This document shows, one piece after another, positions 34,923-43,679 of a stretch of 64,000 bases of DNA. The notes below the pieces were generated by a model, which did not search any database, was not told the DNA's origin, and was given only the letters and a program-made list of their open reading frames with translations. The DNA lies in contig CAWELC010000007.1 in assembly GCA_963809875.1 (NCBI GenBank), positions 186,001 through 250,000 of the forward strand, read 5' to 3'. Both the position numbers and the translations under genes were made by a program. The stretch is from JAFGAS01 sp963809875 (lineage in GTDB: Bacteria > Desulfobacterota > Zymogenia > Zymogenales > Zymogenaceae). Position 1 is the stretch's first letter. Each line of letters opens with the position of its first letter.

Positions 34923-35966
34923 TCAATGGAGCATGCCGGAGGACCGGATCTCCTTTCTCGTCTGCAGGAAAAGGTCGATCTCGTCGGCGCTCGGAAGCGC
35001 CGGGATTGCCCCCCGCCGCGTAACGGCGATTGCCCCGGCGGCGTTGGCGCGTCGAAATATCCTGATGAGTTCGAGGTCGGTAAGCGCCGTCGGGTCCTTT
35101 GCCTCGGCCTCCGAGAGCGCCGCCAGCATCGCCGCGCAAAACGAGTCCCCTGCGCCCGTGGTATCGACGACGGGCACCTCGTAGGCGTCCACCTCCACTG
35201 CGTAGCGGGCGGTGACGGCGACCGACCCCTTATCCCCCCCCGTGACGGCCACCAGCCCCGGCCCCATCGAGAGAAGCGCCAGGGCCGCCGCCTTCGGGGC
35301 CTTCTGGTCGGTGAGAAAGGACGCCTCCTCCCCGGAAAGCTTGAGGATATTGGCAAATGGGATCGTCTCGAGGATCGTCCTTCTGGCCTGGGCCCTGTCA
35401 CTGAAGAGAGAAAACCGGATATTTGGATCGAACGAGATCAGCGCTCCGGCCTCCCCGGCCGCGCGGATCAGGCCGAGCGTCGTGGATCGGGAAGGTTCGG
35501 CGATGAGGCTGATGGAGCCGAAATGAAAGAATGAGGCGCCTGACAGATACCCTGCGGGAATGTCTTCGGGCCGGATGAGCATGTCGGCCGAGGGATGGCG
35601 GAAGAAGACGAAATCCCGGTCGCCCGTGGCCGAGAGGCTCACGAACGCAAGCATCGTGCGCGCCTCTCGTGAGAACGAGACGGCACGCGTATCGACGCCC
35701 AGCCCCGACAGGGCCTCGGCCAATCCCCGCCCGAAGGGATCGTCGCCTACCTTGCCGATGAACCCGACCTCTTTTCCCAGAAGCGAGAGCCCGGCCGCGA
35801 CGTTTGCCGGCGCCCCGCCCGGCGCGGGAATAAAGGCCGGGGATTCGCCTGCCGCCGCGCCGGTGCCCCGGTCGCCGCCGCCCACGGGGGCAAGCCACCT
35901 CGCGTCCCCCCGGGCCGTCGAGATGAAATCGACCAGGAGCTCTCCCATCGTCACGAATGTGGGCAT
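34923..35966 (-). CDS. PfkB-family sugar kinase (fructokinase-like)
   Basis: 347 aa from ATG 35966 (GGGAGG five bases upstream; the frame is open further but without a start signal). PfkB signature 1 is PGGAPANVAAGLSLLGKEVG; signature 2 is VVDTTGAGDSFCAAML with the catalytic Asp. KVGDDPFGRGLAEAL and FRHPSADMLI-like substrate loops are present. ATP-dependent phosphorylation of fructose, ketodeoxygluconate or a related sugar. Stands alone between a phosphatase gene and a membrane protein gene, so pathway context is missing. Confidence 0.9.
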   Translation of the reverse strand: MPTFVTMGELLVDFISTARGDARWLAPVGGGDRGTGAAAGESPAFIPAPGGAPANVAAGLSLLGKEVGFIGKVGDDPFGRGLAEALSGLGVDTRAVSFSREARTMLAFVSLSATGDRDFVFFRHPSADMLIRPEDIPAGYLSGASFFHFGSISLIAEPSRSTTLGLIRAAGEAGALISFDPNIRFSLFSDRAQARRTILETIPFANILKLSGEEASFLTDQKAPKAAALALLSMGPGLVAVTGGDKGSVAVTARYAVEVDAYEVPVVDTTGAGDSFCAAMLAALSEAEAKDPTALTDLELIRIFRRANAAGAIAVTRRGAIPALPSADEIDLFLQTRKEIRSSGMLH

Positions 35967-36087
35967 TGCGCCTCCCTCACTATCGGCACGGCGTTGCGTC
36001 CGCGCCACATCCGTTCGACGCCCCCCGTTGGACGCCCGCACAGAGGCCCCGCACGTCCGGTCGGACTCGATGACGTGAGACGACGTA

Positions 36088-36705
36088 TCATGCGAACACC
36101 CCGATGACCAGTCGCACAAGCGCGATCCAGGCAACGTGCAGGGGGATCATAATGAGACTGCTCAGGACGCCCGCCAGGATCTTTACCCATCCCCGCCACG
36201 GCCTGCGCTGGATAAGGTACACGCCGATGAGCATGATGGCTGCCAACCCCGCGTATCCGAAGACGACCATGAGCGGCGCGCCTCCCCAGATGGCGACATC
36301 CGGCAAGAACTTCCAGAGCACCATTGGGTAGACGGACGCCATCGCCTCGTTGGAGGCGGCGTATGCCCCCATGAAGAGTGTAGACAGGAGGATTATGGGA
36401 ATAGTCCGCTTTCCCGTGAGGAAATCTCCGTGGAAGAGCCGCTCCGAAAGGGTCATGGAAGTGTAGACCGAAACGGACCAGAAAACCGCGAGGATGGCGG
36501 GGGCCGCACCGATCCAGAGCGTAAAGACTTCGGGATTGTAGGCGTAGAGGCCCGTGAGACGGGCCACGATATTTTCCCGCAGCAGTCCGAGGACGGCGCC
36601 CGTAACAAAAAAGAGGAGGGTAAAGACCGTTCCCCGGACCCTGAGGCTGTGGTAGACCAGGACGCCGGCCAGGGCGAAGGTGATGATCTCAAACGTGAGT
36701 ATCAT
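36088..36705 (-). CDS. Polytopic membrane protein, possibly carotenoid-synthesis (CruF-like) family
   Basis: 205 aa with about five to six hydrophobic helices (FEIITFALAGVLVYHSL, TVFTLLFFVTGAVLGLL, AAPAILAVFWSVSVYTSM, IPIILLSTLFMGAYAA, LMVVFGYAGLAAIMLIGVYL, and a last one). The GLYAYNPEVFTLWIGAAPA segment with the following W and Y recalls the DUF422 carotenoid synthesis/hydratase proteins, but the likeness is weak. GGGAGG precedes ATG 36705. If right, it might relate to the two CrtI-like oxidoreductases elsewhere in the window. Otherwise function unknown. Confidence 0.7.
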   Translation of the reverse strand: MILTFEIITFALAGVLVYHSLRVRGTVFTLLFFVTGAVLGLLRENIVARLTGLYAYNPEVFTLWIGAAPAILAVFWSVSVYTSMTLSERLFHGDFLTGKRTIPIILLSTLFMGAYAASNEAMASVYPMVLWKFLPDVAIWGGAPLMVVFGYAGLAAIMLIGVYLIQRRPWRGWVKILAGVLSSLIMIPLHVAWIALVRLVIGVFA

Positions 36706-36747
36706 GGGTACCTCCCGGGAAATTGCCTCCGCTCTGTTTCCGTGACG

Positions 36748-36772
36748 CCCCTCCAGACCCCTCCTGGAGGGG
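36748..36772. other. Hairpin upstream of the membrane protein gene
   Basis: Stem CCCCTCCAG / CTGGAGGGG with a seven-base loop, 45 bases before ATG 36705 on the leader side. Could be a leader structure or a terminator for nothing visible; role unknown. Confidence 0.4.
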
Positions 36773-36900
36773 GGCGGCCGACCGGGCCGCGTCCGTGAAC
36801 GCCCGGCCGCTGTGCGCCCTTCCTTTTGTGACCAGAGTATAGTATACTGATAATGAAATCAAGTATTTTTCTCTTGCGGGATAGTATGCGGCGGGACGTC

Positions 36901-37122
36901 ATGAAGCTTCGGGTAAAGAGTTACAGCGGCCACAAGGCCGACGAGCGGCCCACGAGCTTCTTTCTGGGAAACAGGGAGCTTTCGGTCGTCGAGGTGGTCG
37001 ACCGCTACTATGACCCGGACGAGGATATCTTCAAGGTGAAGGCGGACGACGACGGCGTCTACCTCCTCGGGCACGATCGACAGCACGATTCATGGCGGCT
37101 GAAGGGATACTACCGGCCGTGA
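36901..37122 (+). CDS. Small acidic protein of unknown function
   Basis: 73 aa from ATG 36901 (possible starts also at 36853 and 36889). No membrane segment. The sequence opens MKLRVKSYSGHKADERP and has a hydrophobic/acidic pattern SVVEVVDRYYDPDEDIFKVK and GVYLLGHDRQHDSWRLKGYY, reminiscent of small, single-domain beta proteins widespread in anaerobic deltaproteobacteria. Single gene, flanked by a hairpin at its stop codon. No function can be given. Confidence 0.65.
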   Translation: MKLRVKSYSGHKADERPTSFFLGNRELSVVEVVDRYYDPDEDIFKVKADDDGVYLLGHDRQHDSWRLKGYYRP

Positions 37123-37125
37123 AAA

Positions 37126-37143
37126 AGGGGCCCGTGGGCCCCG
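37126..37143. terminator. Hairpin terminator between convergent genes
   Basis: GGGGCCC / GGGCCCC hairpin with minimal loop just after the small gene. On the minus strand it is followed by TTTTTCAC, ending the amidohydrolase-permease-ligase operon. Confidence 0.6.
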
Positions 37144-37196
37144 ATATTCCTCTCATCGTTGTTTCGAAAGAACGGTGTATCACGCTGCCCGCGTGT

Positions 37197-38543
37197 CTAT
37201 TTCTCCTTCTTCTCGTAGGTCCGCTCGAAGTACTCGATCTTGTACTGCGAGCGGGGCAGCGTCTCGGGAGCGATCATGGTGATCACCGGCGTGAAGACGA
37301 GCTTCTTTTTGATCGTTTCCCGTATCTCGCCCGCCAGCCCCTCGATCTCGGCCTCTTTCACGTCTTTTCCATACTCCACCTTGATCTCGAGGTTCGTGCC
37401 GATGGCCGGCCCCGGCTCGGCGAGCACGATGCGCATCTCGCCTGTCGTGCGCGGGATAAACGATGAGACGACGTCCTTGACGGCGGACGGAAAGACGTTG
37501 ACCCCCTTGACCTTGAGCATATCGTCCGAGCGCCCGATGACGTAAAAGCGCATCGAAGTCCTTCCGCAGCGGCACTTCTCGAAATAGGCGCGCACCATAT
37601 CGCGGCAGCGATACCGGATGACGGGCGTAGCCTGCCGCCTCACGGTCGTGTAGACGATCTCCCCCTCGACCCCCTCCTCGAGCGGCTTGGGTGCAAGCGT
37701 GATGGGGTCGATGATCTCGGCGATCACCGCACCGGCGCTGCACAGGTGCAGCCCGCACGTGTGGTCGCACTCGCTGGCCAGATCGGCGGCCACGTCGGCC
37801 AGCCCGTAGTAGTTGCGCGCGACAATCCCCCAGGTCTCTTCCATCGTGGCCCGGTCCTCCTCGGTCAACGCCTCGCCGGCCATGAATCCCTTGGTGAAGC
37901 CGAGGTCCCGGGGCTGTCTGCCGAGGGTGTTTTTTACATAGTCACCCAAGAAGACCGTGGCCGACGGCGTGGCAAAGAGGACCGTCGGTTTAAATTCAAG
38001 GATCAGCTCGAAGAGTTTTTCCAGGCCCGCCGTCCCGAGGGGGGCCGGGATGACACAAAAGCCCATCGCCTCGGCCGAGACCGACTCGGACAGCCCCCCC
38101 ACAAAGAGCGTGAAGTTGGCCGGATTGATGAACGAATCCCCCGGACGGATGCCCCCCGTCCAGGCGTGGCGCGCAAACAGCTCTTTCCAGAGGTCGACGT
38201 CGGCGGCCGTCAGCCCGATATAGAGCGGCCGGCCGGTGGTGCCGCTGGTTCCCTGGATCCTGACGAGATCCCCCTTCTCACAGCACCGGTGCCCGCCCAG
38301 GCCGCCCAGCTTCTCCTGGGTCTTTCTGAGGTCGTCCTTGGTGGTAAAGGGAAACCGCGCAAGGTCCTCCATCGATCTGAAGTCTTTCGGCGAGACTTTT
38401 GCGGCCTCCCATTTTTCCCGGTAGAAGGGCGAGTGCTCGTGGATATAGGCCAGCTCTTCGGCCAGCAGCCGCTGCTCGACGGCCCTGAGCTTCGCGGGCT
38501 CCATCGTCTCCATCTCTTCGTTCCAGTACTTCCGTTCTCCCAT
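37197..38543 (-). CDS. Phenylacetate-CoA ligase (PaaK) family AMP-forming ligase
   Basis: 448 aa, usual PaaK length. Motifs: RIQGTSGTTGRPLYIGL (ATP loop), RNYYGLADVAADLASECDH, TTVRRQATPVIRYRCRDMV and RCRCGRTSMRFYVIGRSDDM followed by LKVKGVNVFPSAVKDVV. The cysteine pair around FEKCRCGR is common in this family. It would turn an aromatic or other carboxylic acid into its CoA ester. AGGAGA precedes ATG 38543. Last gene of an operon with an amidohydrolase and an APC permease: uptake, hydrolysis or decarboxylation, and CoA activation of one compound is a reasonable reading. Confidence 0.92.
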   Translation of the reverse strand: MGERKYWNEEMETMEPAKLRAVEQRLLAEELAYIHEHSPFYREKWEAAKVSPKDFRSMEDLARFPFTTKDDLRKTQEKLGGLGGHRCCEKGDLVRIQGTSGTTGRPLYIGLTAADVDLWKELFARHAWTGGIRPGDSFINPANFTLFVGGLSESVSAEAMGFCVIPAPLGTAGLEKLFELILEFKPTVLFATPSATVFLGDYVKNTLGRQPRDLGFTKGFMAGEALTEEDRATMEETWGIVARNYYGLADVAADLASECDHTCGLHLCSAGAVIAEIIDPITLAPKPLEEGVEGEIVYTTVRRQATPVIRYRCRDMVRAYFEKCRCGRTSMRFYVIGRSDDMLKVKGVNVFPSAVKDVVSSFIPRTTGEMRIVLAEPGPAIGTNLEIKVEYGKDVKEAEIEGLAGEIRETIKKKLVFTPVITMIAPETLPRSQYKIEYFERTYEKKEK

Positions 38544-38589
38544 GTCTTCTCCTGCTGGCGTGAAATCGTTGCCGGGTAACGGCGTTCCC

Positions 38590-39970
38590 CTACACCTTTG
38601 CGTTGATGCCGCGCCTGCGCACGACCGCGAAGTAGTAGATCAGGCCGACGATGGTCAGGCCGAAGAAGAGCGAGGACCCCACTACCCGCGTCTCCGGTTC
38701 ACCGACGATGATATAGATCGAGAAGAGGAACGCGAGCGCCGCGCCGAATATTGCCAGCACCGCGGTGGTCTTGGGCGCCCTGAGCTTGTAGGGACGCTTC
38801 ATCTTCGGCTCTTTCTTCCGGAGGATAAGAAACGAGACGCAGACCAGGATATAGGCAAGCAGGATAGCCGCCGAGGCCACGGTAAAGAGGGTAAAGAGAA
38901 ACTGGAAAAAGGCGCCGAGGACGCCCACGATGGTGAGCACGACAATCCCGAAGGAAGGGGTCCCGAACTTGGGATGGATGTAGGAGAACGCCTTCGGCAG
39001 GACACCGTCTTTGGACATCCCGTACATGAGGCGCGACGACCCGATAAGAAAGCCGTTGAGGGTCGTGATGAGCCCCATGAGGCCCGCAAAGATGATGATG
39101 TAGAATCCCGCGCCGCCCAGGGTTTTCGTGGCGACGATCTCGATGGGGACCTGAAGCTTGCTTTCGGCGATCACGGTGTAGGGAACGACGCCGGCGGTGA
39201 CGAAGAAGACCCCGAAGTAAAAGAGGAGGACAAAGACCACTGACAGCGGGATGAGCCAGACCACCTTCTCGATGGGGCTCTTGATTTCCTCGGCGGCCTT
39301 CGTGACGATGTCAAACCCCATGAAGGCAAGGATGGCGATCGGCACCATCATGAGCATCCCGCCAATTCCCTTCTCGAAGAAGGGCCCGGTGATGTTGGAG
39401 AGCTCGACCTGCGGCAGGCTCCCGAAGATGTAGACGGCCATGCCCAAGAAGAGGAGGATCGTAAATACGAGCTGAACAATGGCCGAGAGCTTGATGCCGA
39501 TGTAGTTGATGACGCCGAAGAAGAGAGCGGCGATAACACCGACGATGATCATCGCAGTGGGAGGAAACTGGTAGCCCGAAGAGCACCGCCCCCGGCGTCA
39601 GCCAGGAGTCGGGCATGAGGGTGCTTGCCACCTTCGAAAAGATGATGACCTCGCCGGGCATCATGGACGAATAGGCGATGATGAGAAACCATCCGGTCAC
39701 GAAGCTCGCGAAGTTGCCCATCGCCCGCTTGGTGTAGTAATATTCCCCTCCCGCCAGCGGCATGGCCGCGCAGAGCTCCGCGTAACAGCGTCCGATGAGG
39801 ATGCAGAAGAACGCCGCGATGAACGCCGACAGGACCACCGCGGGACCGGCGTAGGCAAAAAGCGTGTTGGTGAGAGTCGCCCACGCCATCCCCACCATCG
39901 CCCCGGTGATGAGGGTAAAGACCGTCACGAGCGTCAAGCCCCGCACCAGAGTTCCTTTCTTCTCGGCCAT
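38590..39970 (-). CDS. APC-family amino acid/organic cation permease (one frameshift)
   Basis: About 459 aa, twelve hydrophobic helices. Starts MAEKKGTLVRGLTLVTVFTL (ATG 39970, AGGAGG eight bases upstream) with TGAMVGMAWATL in the first helix region, then GGEYYYTKRAMGNFASFVTG. The frame changes near 39565 in the region after TPGAVLFG and the second frame continues the permease (LFFGVINYIGIKLSAIVQ, FMGFDIVTKAAEEIKSPIEK) to 38590. Likely an importer for an amino acid or related acid, of the same operon as the PaaK-type ligase and amidohydrolase. Confidence 0.83.
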
Positions 39971-40082
39971 GATTGCCTCCTTATTGAACGATCTACATGA
40001 TGACGCGCTCTTGTAGCCGCCGACCGTGCCGCACCCCGGCCGATCCCTCACGAAACTGTTACCCGCCGCGTCCCGTCGCCGA

Positions 40083-40947
40083 TCAGACGTCAATCTTGAG
40101 GAGCCGCGCGGCGTTCTTGTAGAGCCACTTCTCTCTGACGTCGGGCTTGAGGGGCAGCGCCCTTACGTCGCTTACCGCCGTATCGAACATCACCAGCGGC
40201 CAGGCCGTCGCAAAGAGTATCTTGTCCTGAAGAATGGTGTTGCCGTAGTGAACGCAGCGGTTCCCATCCCGTATTGTGCATTCCCATATACTTTGGGCGG
40301 ACGCCCGAGATATCCGCGTAGACGTTTTCGTGCCTCCAGAGAAGCGCCACAGCCTCGGTGACCCAGGGCCAGCCGGCGTGTCCGGCGATGATCTTGAGAT
40401 CTCCATACCTGACCGCCACACGGTCCAGAATCAGCGGCCTGCCGTACTCCATCGGAATGACGTGAGAGAAATTGAGCGAGGTGTGTATCCAGACGGGGAT
40501 GTCGTGTTCGATGCACTTCTCATAGATCCGAAAGTATTTCTTGTCGTCGGCGAACAGCCCGTGTTCCCACGGGGCGACCATGGCGCCGCAGAGTCCCTCC
40601 CGTACCATCCGATCGATCTCCCTGGCCGCCTTTCTTCCCTTGTGAGGGTCGACCCCGATAAAACCCCGAAAACGCTCGGGATATCGATGGACGAGGTCCA
40701 CGATCAGCTCGTTTTTGATGCGGCGGCCGTAGGTACTCTCCATGTCCTCTCCGTGGAGGACGCAGATCGTCACGCCGGCGGCATCCATCAGGTGAAAGAA
40801 ACCTTCGATGGTCAGTTTTCCGAGCGCCGCCAGGGCCTCTTCGCTCCCCTTGAAGAGGCGCTTATATCCGGCAAGATGGGCGGGAGGGTCGGTATATCCG
40901 GTAAGGATTTCAGGGAGGGGGGGGCTGACGCAGATATCGATTATCAT
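40083..40947 (-). CDS. Amidohydrolase family (amidohydrolase 2), one frameshift
   Basis: About 288 aa. MIIDICVSPPLPEIL at the start, then GFFHLMDAAGVTICVLHGED, RGFIGVDPHKGRKAARE, and KIIAGHAGWPWVTEAVALLW with ENVYADISGVRPKYMG. The frame changes near 40262, and the C-terminal NTILQDKILFATAWPLVMFD and REKWLYKNAARLLKIDV finish the fold in the next frame. The likeness to the protein at 1248-2076 (HAGWPWVTE against HIGYPWTTE; conserved C-terminal K-x-LF-TN/AWP) shows they are paralogs. First gene of an operon with permease and PaaK-type ligase; substrate probably a small cyclic or aromatic acid. Confidence 0.8.
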
Positions 40948-40975
40948 GGTACGGCACCCGAATAGGATTTAATAC

Positions 40976-41005
40976 AATATACTTGAAGGCGAGAGAAGAT
41001 GTCAA
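40976..41005 (-). promoter_or_regulatory. Sigma-70 promoter of the amidohydrolase-permease-ligase operon
   Basis: On the minus strand TTGACA (41000-41005), 18 bases, TATATT (40976-40981). No obvious operator. Confidence 0.65.
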
Positions 41006-41088
41006 GCTATTAGAGGGAGAGAGCGGATTTTGCCCCTTTGTGCTTTGAGCGGGCCGTCTTGTTGGAGTGACGGCACATCGATCCATGT

Positions 41089-41120
41089 GACTTCGGGCGC
41101 GCGGCCGCGCGCCCGAAGTC
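41089..41120. repeat. 32-bp perfect palindrome
   Basis: GACTTCGGGCGCGCGG (41089-41104) is followed directly by its exact reverse complement, CCGCGCGCCCGAAGTC (41105-41120). As RNA it would form a very stable stem in either direction. No T-run follows. It lies downstream of the small minus-strand membrane ORF and of no plus-strand gene. Could be a terminator, transcript-end structure or protein site. Confidence 0.9.
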
Positions 41121-41155
41121 CGGGCGGTAATAGGTTTGATTTTAAGGCCGTCGAG

Positions 41156-41302
41156 TTATCCCTGTTTATCGGACTTTTTGTCCCGGTCCACGGAACATTC
41201 ATCGGACGAGAGTCAGGTTCTTACCCCGAGTCGGGGAAGGATCCAACGCTGGAGGATAACCCAGGCCGCAATGATCCCCACCAGTATGAATACGTCGTTC
41301 AT
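41156..41302 (-). CDS. Candidate small membrane selenoprotein (in-frame UGA)
   Basis: A short minus-strand frame encodes MNDVFILVGIIAAWVILQ followed by RWILPRLGVRT, then an in-frame TGA (41213-41215), then 18 more codons (starting LSSDECSVDRD) to a TAA at 41156. One transmembrane helix with ILPRLGV at its end is a pattern I associate with tiny redox membrane proteins of deltaproteobacteria that end in Sec or Cys, where Sec would be followed by a Cys (here six residues on, in SDEC). The bases after TGA can fold into a hairpin (about +2 to +32) that might act as a bacterial SECIS. Against it: no clear ribosome site, and if TGA is a stop this is only a 29-aa peptide. An in-frame upstream ATG at 41362 is possible. 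Confidence 0.35.
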
Positions 41303-41379
41303 GGCTGTTAGATGCGCGACACGGACATCCGATTCATCTCGGTGACGATATTTTTTCAGCATGCCGATCGCTAAACTGC

Positions 41380-41408
41380 TTGACATCGGCACGATTTGAA
41401 ACTAATAT
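41380..41408 (+). promoter_or_regulatory. Sigma-70 promoter of acyltransferase copy 1
   Basis: TTGACA (41380-41385), 17 bases, TAATAT (41403-41408), followed by a very AT-rich leader with TATATA repeats before the ribosome site at 41444-41447 (GGAG). Confidence 0.75.
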
Positions 41409-41451
41409 ATAAAACTTTCTATATATAAATTTAACTTTAGAATGGAGAATC

Positions 41452-42354
41452 ATGAAACTACCACTGAAGACACTGCGTTACGCCGTCGGCGAGACGGCCA
41501 TCAACGTTATCGAGGCCACCCTCACGCGCGTGCCGCTGGGGCTTATCCATGCCCTGACTGACACTCTCTTTCTTCTGCTTTATCCGATCATCACCCTGAT
41601 GCCGGCTTTTCGCAGGACGGTCATCAGGAACCTGATGATCGCTTTCGGGAGCGAGCTCCCGCGTCGCGAGATCCGACGCATCGCCCGACGGAGCATGCGA
41701 AACCTCTTTCGTATGCCGGGAGATATCCTTTATTACGGATTTCCAAAGAACCTCGACCGTCTGGAGCGGGACGTAACCGTCGCCGGTATCGAACACCTGA
41801 CCGACGCACTCAAGAAGGGCGGGGGCGTTATAGGACTGGGGGCCCACATGACGGGATTTCTTCTGTTGACCGTCCGCCTGGCGAATTCGGGGCTCCCCTT
41901 TATCGTTCCCACCAAGGACCCCCGGAATCGGATGCTCAGGGCCAAACTGCGCGGCTGGCGCGACGTGAGCGGGGTGCGCTCTATCGACGTCGATTCTGCC
42001 GACAAAGGCAAACAGGAGATCGCCGAGAGCCTTGCCAAAAACGAGATCGTATACCTGATCGCCGATGAGCGGAAGAAGAGAGACGGGATACTTGCCCCCT
42101 TCTTCGGCAAGGAGGCCCTGACCGCCGTCGGCCCCGCCGTCTTTTCCCTCAAGACCGGCGCCCCGATCGTGCCGATCTTTATTGCGAGCAAAGAAGATGG
42201 GTTCGTTGTCGATATTCTCCCGCCCCTCAACGGCGCAACGGAGGGACGACACTCGGTCGCGGAGTTGACACTCCTTGCCAATCGGGCTATCGAGGACCAT
42301 ATCCGTGCGTACCCCGACCAGTGGGTCTGGACGCAGCAGCGCTGGCGTCCGTAA
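41452..42354 (+). CDS. LpxL/HtrB-like lysophospholipid acyltransferase, copy 1 of 4
   Basis: 300 aa. An N-terminal hydrophobic helix region (LGLIHALTDTLFLLLYPIIT) and the LABLAT-type core: GVIGLGAHMTGFLLLTVRLA, LIADERKKRDGILAPFFGK, GPAVFSLKTGAPIVPIFIAS. Lipid A acyltransferases have a catalytic H-x4-D/E; here His132 is present but the acid position is Leu137 (HMTGFL). The same loss is seen in all four tandem copies, so it is inherited, not an error. Own promoter and ribosome site. It would sit at the inner face of the membrane; the acyl donor and acceptor cannot be told, and activity itself is in question. Confidence 0.85.
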   Translation: MKLPLKTLRYAVGETAINVIEATLTRVPLGLIHALTDTLFLLLYPIITLMPAFRRTVIRNLMIAFGSELPRREIRRIARRSMRNLFRMPGDILYYGFPKNLDRLERDVTVAGIEHLTDALKKGGGVIGLGAHMTGFLLLTVRLANSGLPFIVPTKDPRNRMLRAKLRGWRDVSGVRSIDVDSADKGKQEIAESLAKNEIVYLIADERKKRDGILAPFFGKEALTAVGPAVFSLKTGAPIVPIFIASKEDGFVVDILPPLNGATEGRHSVAELTLLANRAIEDHIRAYPDQWVWTQQRWRP

Positions 42355-42518
42355 GCCGGCATCCGTGACCGGAACGGGACCCCGGGCCGGGCTTCCCGGC
42401 CGCCCCCTGGGATCTGATATCACGTTCTCGGAGGGATTTGCGGCGCTCGTGAAGACGGGGGTTGTCACTTCTCGGCATCGGTATTAGTAAACTATAATTT
42501 GTAAATGCCCGGAATTGC

Positions 42519-42547
42519 TTGACGGGGGGGCGTCAAAGACGTACTCT
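42519..42547 (+). promoter_or_regulatory. Probable promoter of acyltransferase copy 2
   Basis: TTGACG (42519-42524), 17 bases, TACTCT (42542-42547). TTGACG and CGTCAA form a small inverted repeat around a G-run (42519-42536), which could be a regulator site. Confidence 0.45.
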
Positions 42548-42573
42548 TCATACAAACGATGAATAGGTAGAGC

Positions 42574-43479
42574 ATGAAGTTTTCCCTGAAGAGACTCCGT
42601 TACGCGGTGGGCGAGCGAATCCTCAACGGCGCTCACCACACGATTTCGCACCTCCCGCTGGCGATCAACCGGTTCATGATGGATACCCTCTTCTTCGTAT
42701 CCTATCCGTTCTTCCGCCTCGTTCCCTCGTTTAAGAAAACAGTCCTGAATAACCTCACGACGGCCTTCGGAAAAGAGCTCACTGAAGAGGATATCAGGTG
42801 CATCGCACGCAGGTCCATGAGAAACGTCTTCCGCATGCCGGGAGACGTCCTCTACTATTGTTCTCCGCGACGCCACGATCGCCTCAAGCGCGATGTCACG
42901 ATTTCGGGGATAGAGCATCTCTGGTCCGCGGTCGCGCAGGGAAACGGGGTCATCGGCCTCGGGGCGCACATGACCGGCTTTCTCCTGTTGACGACGCGGC
43001 TCGCCCAGGGCAATATCCCTTTCGTTATCCTTACAAAAGACCAGCGCAATACGGCCATCCGCAATAAGCTGACGCATCTCAAGGATCTCAACGGCGTTCG
43101 ATATATTGACGTGGACTCTCCCGATAAGGGAAAGGGGGAGATCATGCGTTGCCTGGGCAACAACGAGCTTGTCTACCTGATTGCCGACGAGCGAAAGAAA
43201 CGGGATGGAATGATGGTGCCGTTTTTCGGCAAGGAGGCCCTGACCGCCGTCGGCCCCGCCGTCTTCTCGCTGAAGACCGGCGCCCCGATCGTGCCGATCT
43301 TTATCGCGAGTAAAGAAGAAGGGTTCGTTATCGATATCCTGCCCCCCCTCAACGGCAGGGCAGACAAACGCAAGCGGTCGGTCTTCGAGCTGACGTGCCT
43401 GGCCAACCGGACCATCGAGAACTATATCAGGAGATACCCGGACCAGTGGGTATGGATGCAGCAGCGCTGGCGCCTGTAA
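42574..43479 (+). CDS. LpxL/HtrB-like lysophospholipid acyltransferase, copy 2 of 4
   Basis: 301 aa, closest to copy 1: shared RRSMRNVFRMPGDVLYY, GVIGLGAHMTGFLLLTTRLA, LIADERKKRDGMMVPFFGK, GPAVFSLKTGAPIVPIFIAS. His132 kept; Leu137 in place of the acidic residue. Separated from copy 1 by 219 bases with a promoter of its own. GGTAGAG precedes ATG 42574. Confidence 0.85.
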   Translation: MKFSLKRLRYAVGERILNGAHHTISHLPLAINRFMMDTLFFVSYPFFRLVPSFKKTVLNNLTTAFGKELTEEDIRCIARRSMRNVFRMPGDVLYYCSPRRHDRLKRDVTISGIEHLWSAVAQGNGVIGLGAHMTGFLLLTTRLAQGNIPFVILTKDQRNTAIRNKLTHLKDLNGVRYIDVDSPDKGKGEIMRCLGNNELVYLIADERKKRDGMMVPFFGKEALTAVGPAVFSLKTGAPIVPIFIASKEEGFVIDILPPLNGRADKRKRSVFELTCLANRTIENYIRRYPDQWVWMQQRWRL

Positions 43480-43619
43480 GGCCGCCGAAATCCTTTCCAA
43501 AATGGTAACCCCCCGCGTGATATGTCCGGACCGGCTCTGCCGAGAGCGGGGGAAAACCGCACCGATGCGTTTGCCGCCGCGGTGAGCGCCTTTCGCGATC
43601 CCACCGTACCGAAAAAAAC

Positions 43620-43648
43620 TTGACGAACAGCCGAGAAGGTACTATTAT
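43620..43648 (+). promoter_or_regulatory. Sigma-70 promoter of acyltransferase copy 3
   Basis: TTGACG (43620-43625), 17 bases, TATTAT (43643-43648), 31 bases before ATG 43680. The -35 hexamer is the same as before copy 2. Confidence 0.7.
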
Positions 43649-43679
43649 CCCTTGCATATTGATTTCCTACTAGATTACC

